A stretch of 57,321 nt of DNA from Flavobacteriales bacterium UBA7878 (GTDB lineage: Bacteria > Bacteroidota > Bacteroidia > Flavobacteriales > Schleiferiaceae). The translations under genes and the position numbers were made by a program. The notes beneath the pieces were generated by a model. The model was not told the DNA's origin, ran no database searches, and saw only the letters and a program-made list of their open reading frames with translations. This document shows positions 42,936-52,033 of this stretch, piece after piece (the first letter of the stretch is position 1; each line of letters begins with the position of its first letter). The stretch lies in assembly GCA_002501205.1 (NCBI GenBank), contig DLRW01000096.1, positions 1-57,321 on the forward strand, given 5' to 3'.

Positions 42936-44054
42936 TTAGGCCTTTAATCTGTAGCGTGGACCCGGCACTGTTTCCAAAATGCCCTTAAGCTCTAAGGTCA
43001 TTAAAATGCGCAAGCACTGAGCCCCGGTCATACCACATTTACCCAGCAACCAGTCCAAACTTTTAGACTCCTTCTCAAGACTTAATGCCTCTACTAATAA
43101 ACGCTCTTCTGCCTTTAAATTTTCGAATAATTCCAGTTGCTTCTTTTGGGCCACAGGGCTAACCGGCTCCCAACGCATTACATAAGCCAGGTCTCGTGCT
43201 CCTTCCAATAGATTGGCGCGATGACTTTTTATGAGCAGGTTGCAGCCTTCACTTAAGGGATCCTGAATCCGACCGGGCAAAGCAAATACATCTCGATTGT
43301 ATTGATTGGCATATTCGGCAGTTATTAAGGCCCCACCTTTTCGAGCAGCTTCCACCACCAAGGTAGCATCACTCATAGCAGCAATAATGCGATTGCGTTT
43401 GGGGAAGTTTTCACGATCGGGATTAGTACCAGTAGGAAACTCGGTCAAGCAAGAACCACCGGCTTCCACAATTTCCTCCGCCATCTTTCGGTGTATTGCC
43501 GGGTAAATACGATCGAGGCCATGTGCTAATACTGCGCAATTGATAATATCATTATCCAGCGATTTTCGATGCGCATAGGCATCTACTCCGTAGGCCAATC
43601 CACTAATCACCAAAAGATTCAAACTGCGCGCTTCTGCTAAAAATTGCGCCAGAAAATCCCGACCATAATCAGTCATACTTCGAGTACCTACAATGGCAAT
43701 ACAACGAGCTGGGTTAAGAGGTGTATGCCCTTTCTGGAAAAGCACTATGGGTGCATCTTCACAATGCCTCATGCGTCTGGGGTAGGCATTATCCTCAAAA
43801 TAATGGATTAGCCATCCTTTCTTATCCGCTTCAATCAATTGCCCTTCTGCCACTTTTAATTTGTCGGGCTGCCGTACTTCCTTAAGGATCGATTTCCCAA
43901 TACCGGGAATTTTTTCCAGACTGGCTTGTGATTCCTTGAAAACCGCTTCAGGACTGCCACAATGGGCGATAAGCTTGCGTGCCCGAATGGGACCAATGCC
44001 CTCCATCAGGCTTAAGGCCAAAGCCGCAGCTTTAGCGTCATCAGAAAATTTCAT
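42936..44054 (-). CDS. dprA: DNA-processing protein DprA
   Basis: DprA loads RecA onto incoming single strands during natural transformation. The 372-residue chain has an N-terminal HhH/SAM-like region (LSLMEGIGPIRARKLIAHCG), a Rossmann domain (AIVGTRSMTDYGRDFLAQFL, VISGLAYGVDAYAHRKSL, REVFALPGRIQDPLSEGCN-type segment) and a C-terminal winged-helix region. Divergent to the HU-SPOR gene. A TACCTTTC box (7 of 8) lies just upstream of the ATG. Confidence 0.95.
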   Translation of the reverse strand: MKFSDDAKAAALALSLMEGIGPIRARKLIAHCGSPEAVFKESQASLEKIPGIGKSILKEVRQPDKLKVAEGQLIEADKKGWLIHYFEDNAYPRRMRHCEDAPIVLFQKGHTPLNPARCIAIVGTRSMTDYGRDFLAQFLAEARSLNLLVISGLAYGVDAYAHRKSLDNDIINCAVLAHGLDRIYPAIHRKMAEEIVEAGGSCLTEFPTGTNPDRENFPKRNRIIAAMSDATLVVEAARKGGALITAEYANQYNRDVFALPGRIQDPLSEGCNLLIKSHRANLLEGARDLAYVMRWEPVSPVAQKKQLELFENLKAEERLLVEALSLEKESKSLDWLLGKCGMTGAQCLRILMTLELKGILETVPGPRYRLKA

Positions 44055-44143
44055 AGAACAGGTTAAGGTTGACAGAAAGGTACGAATAATCGAAAAAATG
44101 AGGCCTCTCGCCCGCTAAGGCTGGATAGACAAGACATTTTTAC

Positions 44144-44151
44144 TACTTTTG
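44144..44151 (+). promoter_or_regulatory. Promoter -7 box TACTTTTG for the HU-SPOR gene
   Basis: A perfect TAnnTTTG match 27 bp before the ATG at 44179, in the divergent gap with dprA. No TTG is found at the expected distance. Confidence 0.5.
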
Positions 44152-44178
44152 AAGTTACGGAATTAAGAAAATCCTCAA

Positions 44179-45669
44179 ATGGTAAAGCATACGATCGATC
44201 ACTACATCAGCAATTTGTTGTATTTCAACGAGTGCGTAGTAGTACCGGGATTTGGCGCCTTCCTTACGCGTTATTTCTCGGCAGAGGTCAATTCTGCTAC
44301 CCATATGTTCCGTCCACCTTCCAAACGAGTAGCATTCAATGCCCGCATTCAAGAGAATGACGGATTATTGGCTAAGCACATTTCTAAAACCGAAGGAGTG
44401 AGCTATGAAAAAGCCATGGAAAGCATTGAAATTTCTGTGCGCAGCTGGAAAAAAGTTTTACGTGCAGGACGAAAAGTAAACCTAACCGGAATTGGTCGTC
44501 TTTACATGAGCGACACCGGCAAATTGCAGTTTAACCCGGCCCATGATATCAATTATGATATTCAATCCTACGGCTTAAACATCTTTAGAGCCAACGCTAT
44601 GGAAAGAGAGCAGGAAATTAAGCGCAGTGTTAACAAAGCTATCGAAAAGCACCAAGGCAAAAAGGTAAAAGCGAAAGTGGAGCCTAAAGTAGATGCCAAA
44701 GTACGTCAGCTCAATTTCCGTCGCTGGGCCGCCGTTTTAGGTCCAGTTGCTGCAGCCATGCTAGTAGGTGCATATCTCTACGTTACCCCCGGTAGTTTCA
44801 ACACGGTTAAAGAACAAGTAAGTGGCATCTTTATCAACCATTCTCAAGATACGCTTGATAGCCCGACTTATTCCAATATTGCTTCCAACGAATCAGGATT
44901 AGGGTTCCAGGAATCTGAAGGTCCTCGTCTAAATGGCGATTACGGTCCTGAAGACGATGTTCTCACCGAAGAGCACATTTCTGAGGAGGCAATCGACCCT
45001 GCGACTGAAACAAATGAGACTGCAATAGCCGCAGAGGAAGCGACTCCCGCTAAAACCATTAGTGAAGAAAAATCTGGCAAACCTGCTCTGGTGGATTTGC
45101 CTCAAAACTCAGAAGAGACGAACAGCACTGAGGTAGCTGAGAATAAATCTGAAAGTCCGGTAATAGAGAACACCAAAAAGGTACACTATAACTTCTCCGC
45201 CAAAGGAAAGCCTCTTTACAATGTGAAGAAGCGTCCTGAAGATCTGGCGACAAGCAATACTCCAAATTACAAGCCCAAAACGGAGAATCAGCCAAAGGCT
45301 GCAGCGGCACAACCCAAAATTGCTTCCGAGTCTGAGATGGCTCCCGCCAAAGCAATTGTTACTCTGAATAAAACGGACCAAAAGGTTCAGAAAACTGCTG
45401 AGCAAAGGGTAAATCCCAATCCAAACTCTCAAGAGAATTTGGCCGAAGCCGGTGAATTCCAAATTATTGTTGGCGCCTTCTCTTCCACCGCTAATGCAAA
45501 TAATTATGTTGAGCAATTAAAAGGACAGGGATGGAGTGCATACAGCTATCGTGCAGGCAATCTTAACAGAGTAGCTATTGGCAAGCTTAAGAATCGTGAT
45601 CAAGCCAACAATTTGTTAGGTCAGGTAAAACAGCAAGTTAACAACCGCGCCTGGGTGAACCGATTGTAA
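44179..45669 (+). CDS. HU-like DNA-binding/SPOR-domain membrane protein
   Basis: 496 residues. Residues ~1-140 form an HU/IHF-related domain of the CCDC81-like prokaryotic type (VVPGFGAFLTRYFSAEVN, then VNLTGIGRLYMSDTGKLQF). A single transmembrane helix spans ~182-201 (AAVLGPVAAAMLVGAYLYVT). After a long acidic and then basic disordered stretch, the last ~70 residues are a SPOR domain (FQIIVGAFSSTANANNYVEQ), which binds denuded septal peptidoglycan. The layout suggests a DNA-binding part inside the cell tethered to the divisome. Common in Bacteroidota; function uncharacterised as far as I know. Confidence 0.88.
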   Translation: MVKHTIDHYISNLLYFNECVVVPGFGAFLTRYFSAEVNSATHMFRPPSKRVAFNARIQENDGLLAKHISKTEGVSYEKAMESIEISVRSWKKVLRAGRKVNLTGIGRLYMSDTGKLQFNPAHDINYDIQSYGLNIFRANAMEREQEIKRSVNKAIEKHQGKKVKAKVEPKVDAKVRQLNFRRWAAVLGPVAAAMLVGAYLYVTPGSFNTVKEQVSGIFINHSQDTLDSPTYSNIASNESGLGFQESEGPRLNGDYGPEDDVLTEEHISEEAIDPATETNETAIAAEEATPAKTISEEKSGKPALVDLPQNSEETNSTEVAENKSESPVIENTKKVHYNFSAKGKPLYNVKKRPEDLATSNTPNYKPKTENQPKAAAAQPKIASESEMAPAKAIVTLNKTDQKVQKTAEQRVNPNPNSQENLAEAGEFQIIVGAFSSTANANNYVEQLKGQGWSAYSYRAGNLNRVAIGKLKNRDQANNLLGQVKQQVNNRAWVNRL

Positions 45670-45674
45670 TAGCT

Positions 45675-45682
45675 TACTTTTG
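45675..45682 (+). promoter_or_regulatory. Promoter -7 box TACTTTTG before the thioesterase gene
   Basis: A perfect -7 match begins 5 bp after the stop codon of the HU-SPOR gene and ends 14 bp before the ATG at 45697. Confidence 0.45.
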
Positions 45683-45696
45683 CCGAAAATTCCGGC

Positions 45697-46230
45697 ATGA
45701 AAGCGAAAACCCCTTCGGAGTCATTAACGGTAATGACCGAAATCGTACTCCCGAACGACACCAACAATCTTAAGAATCTATTTGGAGGCCAGCTTTTAAG
45801 CTGGATGGATCGTTGTGCAGCCATTGCAGCTCATCGCCATTGCCGGAGGATTGTGGTTACTGCATCCGTAAATAATGTCTCCTTTAATCAAGCCATTCCC
45901 CAGGGCGCCATTGTAACCTTGGAGGCTAAGGTGTCTCGTGCCTTTAGTTCCAGTATGGAGGTTTTTGTGGATGTATATATCGAAGATCAAACCATCTCTG
46001 GTAAAAAGACCAAAGCCAATGAGGCCATTTACACCTTTGTGGCGGTAGATCAATTGGGTAATCCCATCAACATTCCTGCGATACAGCCCGAAACAGAAAA
46101 GGAAAAAGCTCGTTACGAAGGCGCTTTACGTCGTCGCCAATTATCGCTGATCTTAAGTGGTAAAATGGAACCTTCTGAAGCTACCGAACTAAAAGCTCTG
46201 TTCTTAGGAGGGGAGGAAGAAAAAGCTTAG
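45697..46230 (+). CDS. Acyl-CoA thioesterase (hotdog fold)
   Basis: 177 residues with the hotdog motif NLFGGQLLSWMDRCAAIAAH, followed by ASVNNVSFNQAIPQGAIVTL and SSSMEVFVDVYIEDQTISGK. This fits the YciA/ACOT-type acyl-CoA thioesterases with a broad substrate range. Its 3' end overlaps the convergent membrane-protein gene by 27 bp. Confidence 0.93.
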   Translation: MKAKTPSESLTVMTEIVLPNDTNNLKNLFGGQLLSWMDRCAAIAAHRHCRRIVVTASVNNVSFNQAIPQGAIVTLEAKVSRAFSSSMEVFVDVYIEDQTISGKKTKANEAIYTFVAVDQLGNPINIPAIQPETEKEKARYEGALRRRQLSLILSGKMEPSEATELKALFLGGEEEKA

Positions 46231-47163
46231 ATAGGCCAAAAAAGGCAAGAGCAAAATTCCATCCCGCAACCAGCGGTTTTGAATAGTTTGAACGGCTAGA
46301 GCTCCCAGGCTCGCACTAGGGAAGATAATCAAGCAGAGCCAGAAATTGCTATTGGCAAAGAGTAAGAAACCGGCCACTCCCACTAGGGCATAATAGAGCC
46401 AGAAATTTACTTGTTGCCTTTGCTCATTATTGTATTGATTCGCTTGAGCTAGATTGACCAAAACGGAAAAGCCCAGAAAGAGGGCCATTATTGCCAGTGG
46501 GATTAAGCGTTGGTAATCCAGTTGAAATCTGAAGAATTCCAAGGATTGCATTTCAGAAGTCCAGGCTTGGAGTAAATGCCAATCCAGGAAATAATCCAGG
46601 CTGAAAGCGAAATATAGAACGGCTCCATAGCCCAAGAGCAGAGCAAGCATACTACGACCATTTAAACGTCGCAGGGCTACACTCAAGCCCAATGGGATAA
46701 GCAGTAAAAAAATGCTTTCCCCATGAATAAAGCCTGCAATCGCTATCCAAAATCCGGCGCCAAAATTTAAAGGCGCCGCATTGGCCTTAGGTACCAAAAC
46801 CGGCATCATCTGGAATATCAAGAGACTGAAAAGGAGGATACTCCATAGTTCCGGACCAGCATTTAAAGGATAGAGCCAAATCCAAAATTGCATAGCAGCC
46901 AATAGGAATCCTAAATATTGTCCAGAGAATAGATGCTTTCGGTTTAAGCTTTCGGCATAAAACAATGAAGCGCCAATAGTTACAATGATAAATACCATGA
47001 AGGTAAACCAGGGCGACATTAAGGGCCATTCCCAATCCGCAACCGGAAACCAAGATCCCTTATGCACCGGGTAAAACCAATACGTAGAAGCCAAAGCCAA
47101 TATCAAGACCAGGGCATTGAGCAAATTTCTGGGGCTGATATTGTTAAACAGTCTTGCAAACAT
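46204..47163 (-). CDS. Polytopic membrane protein, DUF6427-like
   Basis: A 319-residue hydrophobic protein with 8-10 transmembrane helices, starting MFARLFNNISPRNLLNALVL. I assign it to the DUF6427-like family from its length, topology and position next to a DUF6341-like gene and purD, an arrangement I recall from Flavobacteria; by-eye sequence evidence is weak. The function is unknown. It overlaps the convergent thioesterase by 27 bp. Confidence 0.65.
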   Translation of the reverse strand: MFARLFNNISPRNLLNALVLILALASTYWFYPVHKGSWFPVADWEWPLMSPWFTFMVFIIVTIGASLFYAESLNRKHLFSGQYLGFLLAAMQFWIWLYPLNAGPELWSILLFSLLIFQMMPVLVPKANAAPLNFGAGFWIAIAGFIHGESIFLLLIPLGLSVALRRLNGRSMLALLLGYGAVLYFAFSLDYFLDWHLLQAWTSEMQSLEFFRFQLDYQRLIPLAIMALFLGFSVLVNLAQANQYNNEQRQQVNFWLYYALVGVAGFLLFANSNFWLCLIIFPSASLGALAVQTIQNRWLRDGILLLPFLAYLSFFFLPS

Positions 47164-47185
47164 CTGGGCTTTTTAGCTACTTTTG
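47154..47185 (+). promoter_or_regulatory. Promoter of the small DUF6341-like gene
   Basis: TTG (47154-47156), 21-bp spacer, then TACTTTTG (47178-47185), 21 bp before the ATG at 47207. The -33 part lies inside the 5' end of the divergent membrane-protein gene. Confidence 0.6.
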
Positions 47186-47206
47186 GGGCCACAAATCAAT
47201 TAGGCC

Positions 47207-47377
47207 ATGCAATTTAAAGATGTTGTTTTAGGATTAGGCGATTTTTTCGCTTGGACCTTCGGAATTCTGACCCAATTAGAAAACCTTCCTAACATTCTCT
47301 TCTCGGGAATCATTTTCTTCTTATTCCTTTACTGGATGCGTCAAATGGCGGGCCACGCCAAAGCAGGCGAAAAATAG
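47207..47377 (+). CDS. Small membrane protein, DUF6341-like (56 aa)
   Basis: This ORF runs from ATG 47207 to TAG 47377 and encodes 56 residues: an amphipathic N-terminal segment (MQFKDVVLGLGDFFAWTF), one transmembrane helix (FSGIIFFLFLYWMRQM) and a short polar tail. Flavobacterial DUF6341 proteins have the same size and the YWM+Q signature and also lie between a DUF6427 gene and purD, as here. It is preceded by a complete promoter, which supports reality. Only 6 bp separate it from the convergent purD stop. Confidence 0.75.
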   Translation: MQFKDVVLGLGDFFAWTFGILTQLENLPNILFSGIIFFLFLYWMRQMAGHAKAGEK

Positions 47378-47383
47378 ACGATC

Positions 47384-48652
47384 TTAAAGGTCAAAGCCAA
47401 TATCCTTTCGGTATTGGATGCCTTCAAAACATATAGTTTTAGCAGCCGCATAGCTTTTTGCCAGTGCGGCTTCTTTATTTGGACCCATCGCACTTAAAGC
47501 TATTACCCGACCACCTGAACTAAGGACCTTTTCACCATCCAATTTGGTTCCGGCATGAAAGGGAATACAATCGATTATACCTTCCAAGCCAGTAATTTCC
47601 TTGCCTTTAGCATAGGAGCCCGGGTAGCCCTCAGACACCGCCATTACCGTGGTACAAAAGTCGGGGTGAATTTCAATTTTCTCCTCCGCTAATCGTCCTT
47701 CGGCAGCGGCATTAAGGTGTTGCAATAAATCACTTTTCAGGCGTGGCATTACCACTTCCGTCTCCGGATCTCCCATACGAACATTGTACTCAATAACCTT
47801 AGGTTCTCCTTTTACTTCAATCAAGCCAAAAAATACAAAACCGGTATAATCGAAGCTTTCGCTTGAAAGGCCTTTAATAGTTGGTTCTACTACCTGCGTA
47901 ACTGTTTTCTGCCACAAGGCATCATCTACAAAGCTTACGGGAGAAACAGCCCCCATACCACCAGTATTAGGTCCGGTATCTCCTTCTCCAATTCGTTTGT
48001 AATCCTTGGCTACCGGAAGAATAATATGATCCTTTCCATCAGTTAGGGCAAATACTGAAAATTCGCGTCCGTCTAAGAATTCTTCAATCACCAAGGTTTT
48101 ACTAGCCTCCCCAAACTTACCCTCCAGCATTGCTTTAGCTTCATCTTTGGCTTCTTGTAAATCTTGAAGGATAAGCACTCCTTTACCCGCTGCCAATCCA
48201 TCGGCTTTAAGCACATAGGGAGCTTCTAAACTTTCTAAAAAAGCTTCGGCCTCGCTTACTTCACCCCTGCTAAAACTACGGTAAGCCGCGGTTGGAATCT
48301 GGTATTTAGCCATAAACTCCTTGGCGAATTTCTTACTTCCTTCAAGCTCCGCAGCAGCTTGAGCAGGACCAATAATCTTCACATTCTTTAGCTCCTCATC
48401 TTGACGGAAGAAATCAACCACACCAGCTACCAAAGGAGCCTCAGGACCTACAAGGACCATATCAATGGCATTTTGCAGGCAGAACAATTTAAGCGCGGGA
48501 AAATCTTCAGGCGAGAGCGCCACATTCTGGGCCAATGAAGCGGTTCCGGCATTTCCAGGTGCTAAATAAAGTTGATCACAATTGGCACTTTGAGAAATTT
48601 TCCAGGCTAGAGCATGTTCGCGGCCACCGCCGCCCAAAATCAAAATATTCAT
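47384..48652 (-). CDS. purD: Phosphoribosylamine-glycine ligase
   Basis: The second enzyme of purine synthesis, using the product of PurF. The 422-residue chain is an ATP-grasp enzyme: MNILILGGGGREHALAWKIS at the N-terminus, PYVLKADGLAAGKGVLI for ATP binding, MGAVSPVSFVDDALWQK and the metal-binding EYNVRMGDPETE. Length is standard. It converges on the small membrane protein and is divergent from gdhA. Confidence 0.97.
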   Translation of the reverse strand: MNILILGGGGREHALAWKISQSANCDQLYLAPGNAGTASLAQNVALSPEDFPALKLFCLQNAIDMVLVGPEAPLVAGVVDFFRQDEELKNVKIIGPAQAAAELEGSKKFAKEFMAKYQIPTAAYRSFSRGEVSEAEAFLESLEAPYVLKADGLAAGKGVLILQDLQEAKDEAKAMLEGKFGEASKTLVIEEFLDGREFSVFALTDGKDHIILPVAKDYKRIGEGDTGPNTGGMGAVSPVSFVDDALWQKTVTQVVEPTIKGLSSESFDYTGFVFFGLIEVKGEPKVIEYNVRMGDPETEVVMPRLKSDLLQHLNAAAEGRLAEEKIEIHPDFCTTVMAVSEGYPGSYAKGKEITGLEGIIDCIPFHAGTKLDGEKVLSSGGRVIALSAMGPNKEAALAKSYAAAKTICFEGIQYRKDIGFDL

Positions 48653-48669
48653 GATGGAAGATTAAGCGG

Positions 48670-48698
48670 CAAAAGTAGCATATAAATGCCGGTAACAA
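48670..48698 (-). promoter_or_regulatory. Promoter of purD
   Basis: Minus-strand TTG (48696-48698), 18-bp spacer, TACTTTTG (48670-48677), 17 bp before the purD ATG. Confidence 0.65.
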
Positions 48699-48769
48699 AG
48701 GCTCTAATACTGGGCTTTGCTCAATTTAAAGCCTTGTTTTTTCCGATGATTTTGGAATGATAAAAAAAC

Positions 48770-48777
48770 TACTTTTG
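48770..48777 (+). promoter_or_regulatory. Promoter -7 box TACTTTTG for gdhA
   Basis: A perfect -7 match 22 bp before the gdhA ATG at 48800. A TTG at 48752-48754 is only 15 bp upstream of the box, shorter than usual. Confidence 0.5.
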
Positions 48778-48799
48778 CCTTAGAATTAATGCATAATCT

Positions 48800-50155
48800 A
48801 TGTCTGCAAATTACACCTCTCAGATCAACGCTTTCATGGATAAGGTAGCGGCCAAAAACGGCCACGAACCTGAGTTTTTGCAAGCGGTGCATGAAGTGGC
48901 TGAGGCCATTATTCCCTTTGTGGAAGAGCACCCTAAGTACAAAAACAGTAATATCCTGGAGCGTATCGTAGAACCCGAACGCGTAATTATGTTCCGCGTT
49001 CCGTGGATCGATGATCAAGGAAACGCCCAAGTAAACCGCGGTTACCGGGTAGAGTTTAACTCCGCTATCGGACCTTACAAAGGTGGATTGCGTTTTCACC
49101 CTTCGGTAAACCTTTCCATCCTTAAATTCCTGGGCTTTGAGCAGGTCTTTAAAAACTCACTTACCACTTTGCCTATCGGTGGCGGTAAAGGAGGTTCGGA
49201 TTTCGATCCAAAAGGAAAGTCCGATAATGAAGTAATGAAGTTCTGCCAGTCTTTTATGACTGAATTACAACGCCATATTGGTCCTGATACCGACGTTCCT
49301 GCGGGAGATATCGGTGTTGGCGGTCGTGAAATTGGCTACCTCTTTGGACAGTACAAGCGTTTACGTAACGAATTTACCGGTGTACTTACGGGTAAAGGCA
49401 TCAACTGGGGTGGTTCATTAATCCGTCCAGAAGCTACCGGTTACGGCGCAGTATACTTTACCAAAGAAATGCTGAAGACACAAGGTCAAGATCTTAGCGG
49501 CAAGAAAGTAGCTATCTCAGGTTCTGGTAATGTAGCTCAATTTGCTTGTCAAAAAGTTCAGCAAATGGGTGGTACTGTAATCAGCATGTCTGATTCTTCC
49601 GGTTACATCCATGCTCCGGAAGGAATTACTGAGGAGATTTTAGCTTACGTTATGGAAGTGAAAAACCTTCGTCGCGGGCGTATCCATGAAGTAGCCGATA
49701 AATTCGACGGAGTAAGCTTCCATGCTGGTGAGCGTCCTTGGAGCCTTAAATGTGATATCGCTATCCCTTGCGCCACTCAAAACGAATTGAATGGTGAAGA
49801 AGCAAAAACTTTGATCGCTAATGGAACTATTGCTGTTTCTGAAGGAGCTAACATGCCTTGTACTCCTGAAGCAGTTGAAGCATTCCACGCTGCAAAAATC
49901 TTATTTGCTCCCGGTAAAGCGGCCAATGCTGGTGGTGTGGCTACCTCTGCATTAGAGATGGCGCAAAACAGCATGCGTATGAACTGGACTGCTGAGGAAG
50001 TAGATCAGAAATTACACAGCATCATGATTAACATTCATGAAAACGCTGAGAAATACGGTAAAGGTGAAGATGGATATGTAGACTACGTTAAAGGAGCCAA
50101 TATTGCTGGCTTTGTAAAAGTAGCCGACGCCATGTTAGACCAAGGTGTAGTTTAA
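48800..50155 (+). CDS. gdhA: NADP-type glutamate dehydrogenase
   Basis: The enzyme interconverts 2-oxoglutarate plus ammonium and glutamate. The 451-residue length and the motifs fit the hexameric class: YKGGLRFHPSVNLSILKFLG, the catalytic-lysine segment LPIGGGKGGSDFDPKGKSDN, and the Rossmann turn VAISGSGNVAQFACQ. The NADP preference is the norm for this subfamily and was not tested. The gene ends in a strong terminator. Confidence 0.96.
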   Translation: MSANYTSQINAFMDKVAAKNGHEPEFLQAVHEVAEAIIPFVEEHPKYKNSNILERIVEPERVIMFRVPWIDDQGNAQVNRGYRVEFNSAIGPYKGGLRFHPSVNLSILKFLGFEQVFKNSLTTLPIGGGKGGSDFDPKGKSDNEVMKFCQSFMTELQRHIGPDTDVPAGDIGVGGREIGYLFGQYKRLRNEFTGVLTGKGINWGGSLIRPEATGYGAVYFTKEMLKTQGQDLSGKKVAISGSGNVAQFACQKVQQMGGTVISMSDSSGYIHAPEGITEEILAYVMEVKNLRRGRIHEVADKFDGVSFHAGERPWSLKCDIAIPCATQNELNGEEAKTLIANGTIAVSEGANMPCTPEAVEAFHAAKILFAPGKAANAGGVATSALEMAQNSMRMNWTAEEVDQKLHSIMINIHENAEKYGKGEDGYVDYVKGANIAGFVKVADAMLDQGVV

Positions 50156-50176
50156 GCTACGCTCTCCTTAAAATAC

Positions 50177-50211
50177 AAAAGCCAGCTGTTTTGCAACAGC
50201 TGGCTTTTTTT
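50177..50211. terminator. Intrinsic terminator after gdhA, bidirectional
   Basis: AAAGCCAGCTGTT and AACAGCTGGCTTT form a 13-bp perfect stem with a 4-base loop, followed by a T-run to 50211; a run of As before the stem serves the opposite strand (gene ending at 50230). Confidence 0.9.
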
Positions 50212-50229
50212 ATGATCAGTATTTCAACT

Positions 50230-51093
50230 CTATAAAAGTTGCACTCGATATCCCACCGACATATTCATATTGAAAGGATCTGCAAAAGGATAGATGGAAG
50301 TTAAACTTCCAAAATTGAAGCGTGCATAGAAGTCTCTAATATTGAAGCCCACATGCATGGTACCATTAAAAATATAACTCTCCCAAACGCCTAAATCCGT
50401 TTGATACAAATGATTTAGAAAACCTAATCCAAAAGTAAAGCCATAAGTCTCATAATCTAAAATTAGCTCCGAATAGAAGTGGGTACTCATAAAATTCGAA
50501 GCCGCCGGTGTGGCCCTTAATTCATTATCAAAAGGATCAAGGAAATAGGTGTAGCTGGAATCAATCGCAATCTGTCGATAGTCTCCATAAGTTCCGGATT
50601 CAGCCGCAAAAGTGTGCTGCACATTAAATACCCGCCAGCACAAATTGCTCTTACGGCTCATTTCATAGTTGAGATCGATAGAAAGGTTTATTCGACCACC
50701 ATAGCCAGAATAACTTTGTCTGCGATTCATTCCAAACTGCTCCGATTCTTCAGGGCCGATGGACCGACCGGAATAGCTAAACATACTAAGACCTCCACTA
50801 AAGGCCGTGCCCGATTTCTTTGATAATGACTTTGAGAAACTTATTCCCGCTTCTCCAAAGTAAGATTGGAGATTCACATCATTGAGCATGGTCGCATCTT
50901 CCGCAAAAGGTGGATCAATGTCATAAAAGGCCAGCCCTCCAGAAAGTGGAATCATCAATTTCAATTCTTCATCTTCGGGAGCAACAGGTTTTTCCATAGC
51001 ATTTGCAGCCAGGGGGTGAGCCGAATGCGGCAGATTAACGCAGGCAGTGCTTAGCATCGCCAGGGCGCAAATCATTAAAAACGATTTATTCAT
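50230..51093 (-). CDS. Hypothetical outer-envelope beta-strand protein
   Basis: 287 residues. The N-terminus (MNKSFLMICALAMLSTACVN) is a signal peptide that could be read by either signal peptidase I or II. The mature part has alternating polar/hydrophobic strands with frequent aromatics (GGLAFYDIDPPF, MSTHFYSELILDYETYGFTF) and ends with a tyrosine-rich strand (SVGYRVQLL), fitting a small outer-membrane beta-barrel. No family assigned. Monocistronic, ending at the shared terminator. Confidence 0.75.
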   Translation of the reverse strand: MNKSFLMICALAMLSTACVNLPHSAHPLAANAMEKPVAPEDEELKLMIPLSGGLAFYDIDPPFAEDATMLNDVNLQSYFGEAGISFSKSLSKKSGTAFSGGLSMFSYSGRSIGPEESEQFGMNRRQSYSGYGGRINLSIDLNYEMSRKSNLCWRVFNVQHTFAAESGTYGDYRQIAIDSSYTYFLDPFDNELRATPAASNFMSTHFYSELILDYETYGFTFGLGFLNHLYQTDLGVWESYIFNGTMHVGFNIRDFYARFNFGSLTSIYPFADPFNMNMSVGYRVQLL

Positions 51094-51223
51094 AGTTAAG
51101 TTTTTAGACTGCTAAAGATAGAATCTTCTTTAAATCTTTCCGCTTCCCCCAAAAAGTGCACCTCTGCCTAATCCTTGCTGGAGTGATAAAAGCTTAAATT
51201 AGCCCTGCCCCCACTGGTATTTC

Positions 51224-52033
51224 ATGAACCGCAACTCTATTTTTAGTATCCTTTTGCTTTTCGGTCTTTTGGCTTGTGGGCCGAAACGCCGCCATCGGGA
51301 ATACATGCCCCACAGCCTGCATTTTGCGCATCGCGATTGGTGGATAAAGTCCAGCCCGGAGGTTCAAGGTCCAGGTTCCAATGTTTTTAGTTACCGCAAT
51401 GTATGGGTCGATTGGCAAGGGCATTTACATCTGAAGGTAAAAGAAAAGGACAATCGCTGGACCTGCGCGGAGGTCTACACCAAAGACAGCCTTGGCTATG
51501 GCCGCTATGAAATGGAGGTGGAAGGTCCATTAGGAGACTTAGACCCCTATTTGGTTTTCGGCTTTTTCACCTGGGACCCTCATACTTTTGAGGATCAAGC
51601 CAACAGTGAGATTGACATTGAATTTTCGCGTTGGGGTTTCCCTCTGGCGCCCAGGGTTCTGCATTACTCTGTGCATCCGGTTTCTTTGCAGAAATTATTT
51701 CTGGAACGCTTTCAATCCTCCAATTCCAATCCGCAGAATTGGAATGGTCGCAGCCGTCATATTATGGAGTGGCGCGATACTTCCATCACCTTTTATTCCT
51801 ATCGGATAAACCACGGTGACGAAGAGCTGCTCGAAAGTTTCCATTACAGCTTTAAAAATCCTCCCCGTAAAAAAGGTATAGAAGGACAGTTCAGTGAGGC
51901 CATCACCGTTCCAAAACCCGGTGAGAGCAATCAAGCTCGCTTTAATTTATGGATACTCGGAGCCAAAGGCGCTCCTTTAAAAGAAAGGGAAACGGAAATT
52001 GTTATCCGCGATTTCCGCTACCAGGCGTATTAG
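51224..52033 (+). CDS. GH16-like glycoside hydrolase lipoprotein
   Basis: 269 residues. The signal has a lipobox cysteine at residue 18 (LLFGLLACGPK). The body looks like the concanavalin-type GH16 fold, with the catalytic signature EIDIEF (Glu129, Asp131, Glu133) after a beta-rich stretch (YGRYEMEVEGPLGDLDPYLV). The family includes laminarinases, agarases and carrageenases; substrate cannot be told. The tail of the gene overlaps the gatC stop in TTAG. Confidence 0.8.
   Translation: MNRNSIFSILLLFGLLACGPKRRHREYMPHSLHFAHRDWWIKSSPEVQGPGSNVFSYRNVWVDWQGHLHLKVKEKDNRWTCAEVYTKDSLGYGRYEMEVEGPLGDLDPYLVFGFFTWDPHTFEDQANSEIDIEFSRWGFPLAPRVLHYSVHPVSLQKLFLERFQSSNSNPQNWNGRSRHIMEWRDTSITFYSYRINHGDEELLESFHYSFKNPPRKKGIEGQFSEAITVPKPGESNQARFNLWILGAKGAPLKERETEIVIRDFRYQAY

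Noticed and set aside
45109..45516. 135-residue ORF on the minus strand inside the HU-SPOR gene
   Set aside because: It is antisense to a well-supported gene, lies in the low-complexity linker, and has no signal or domain features.
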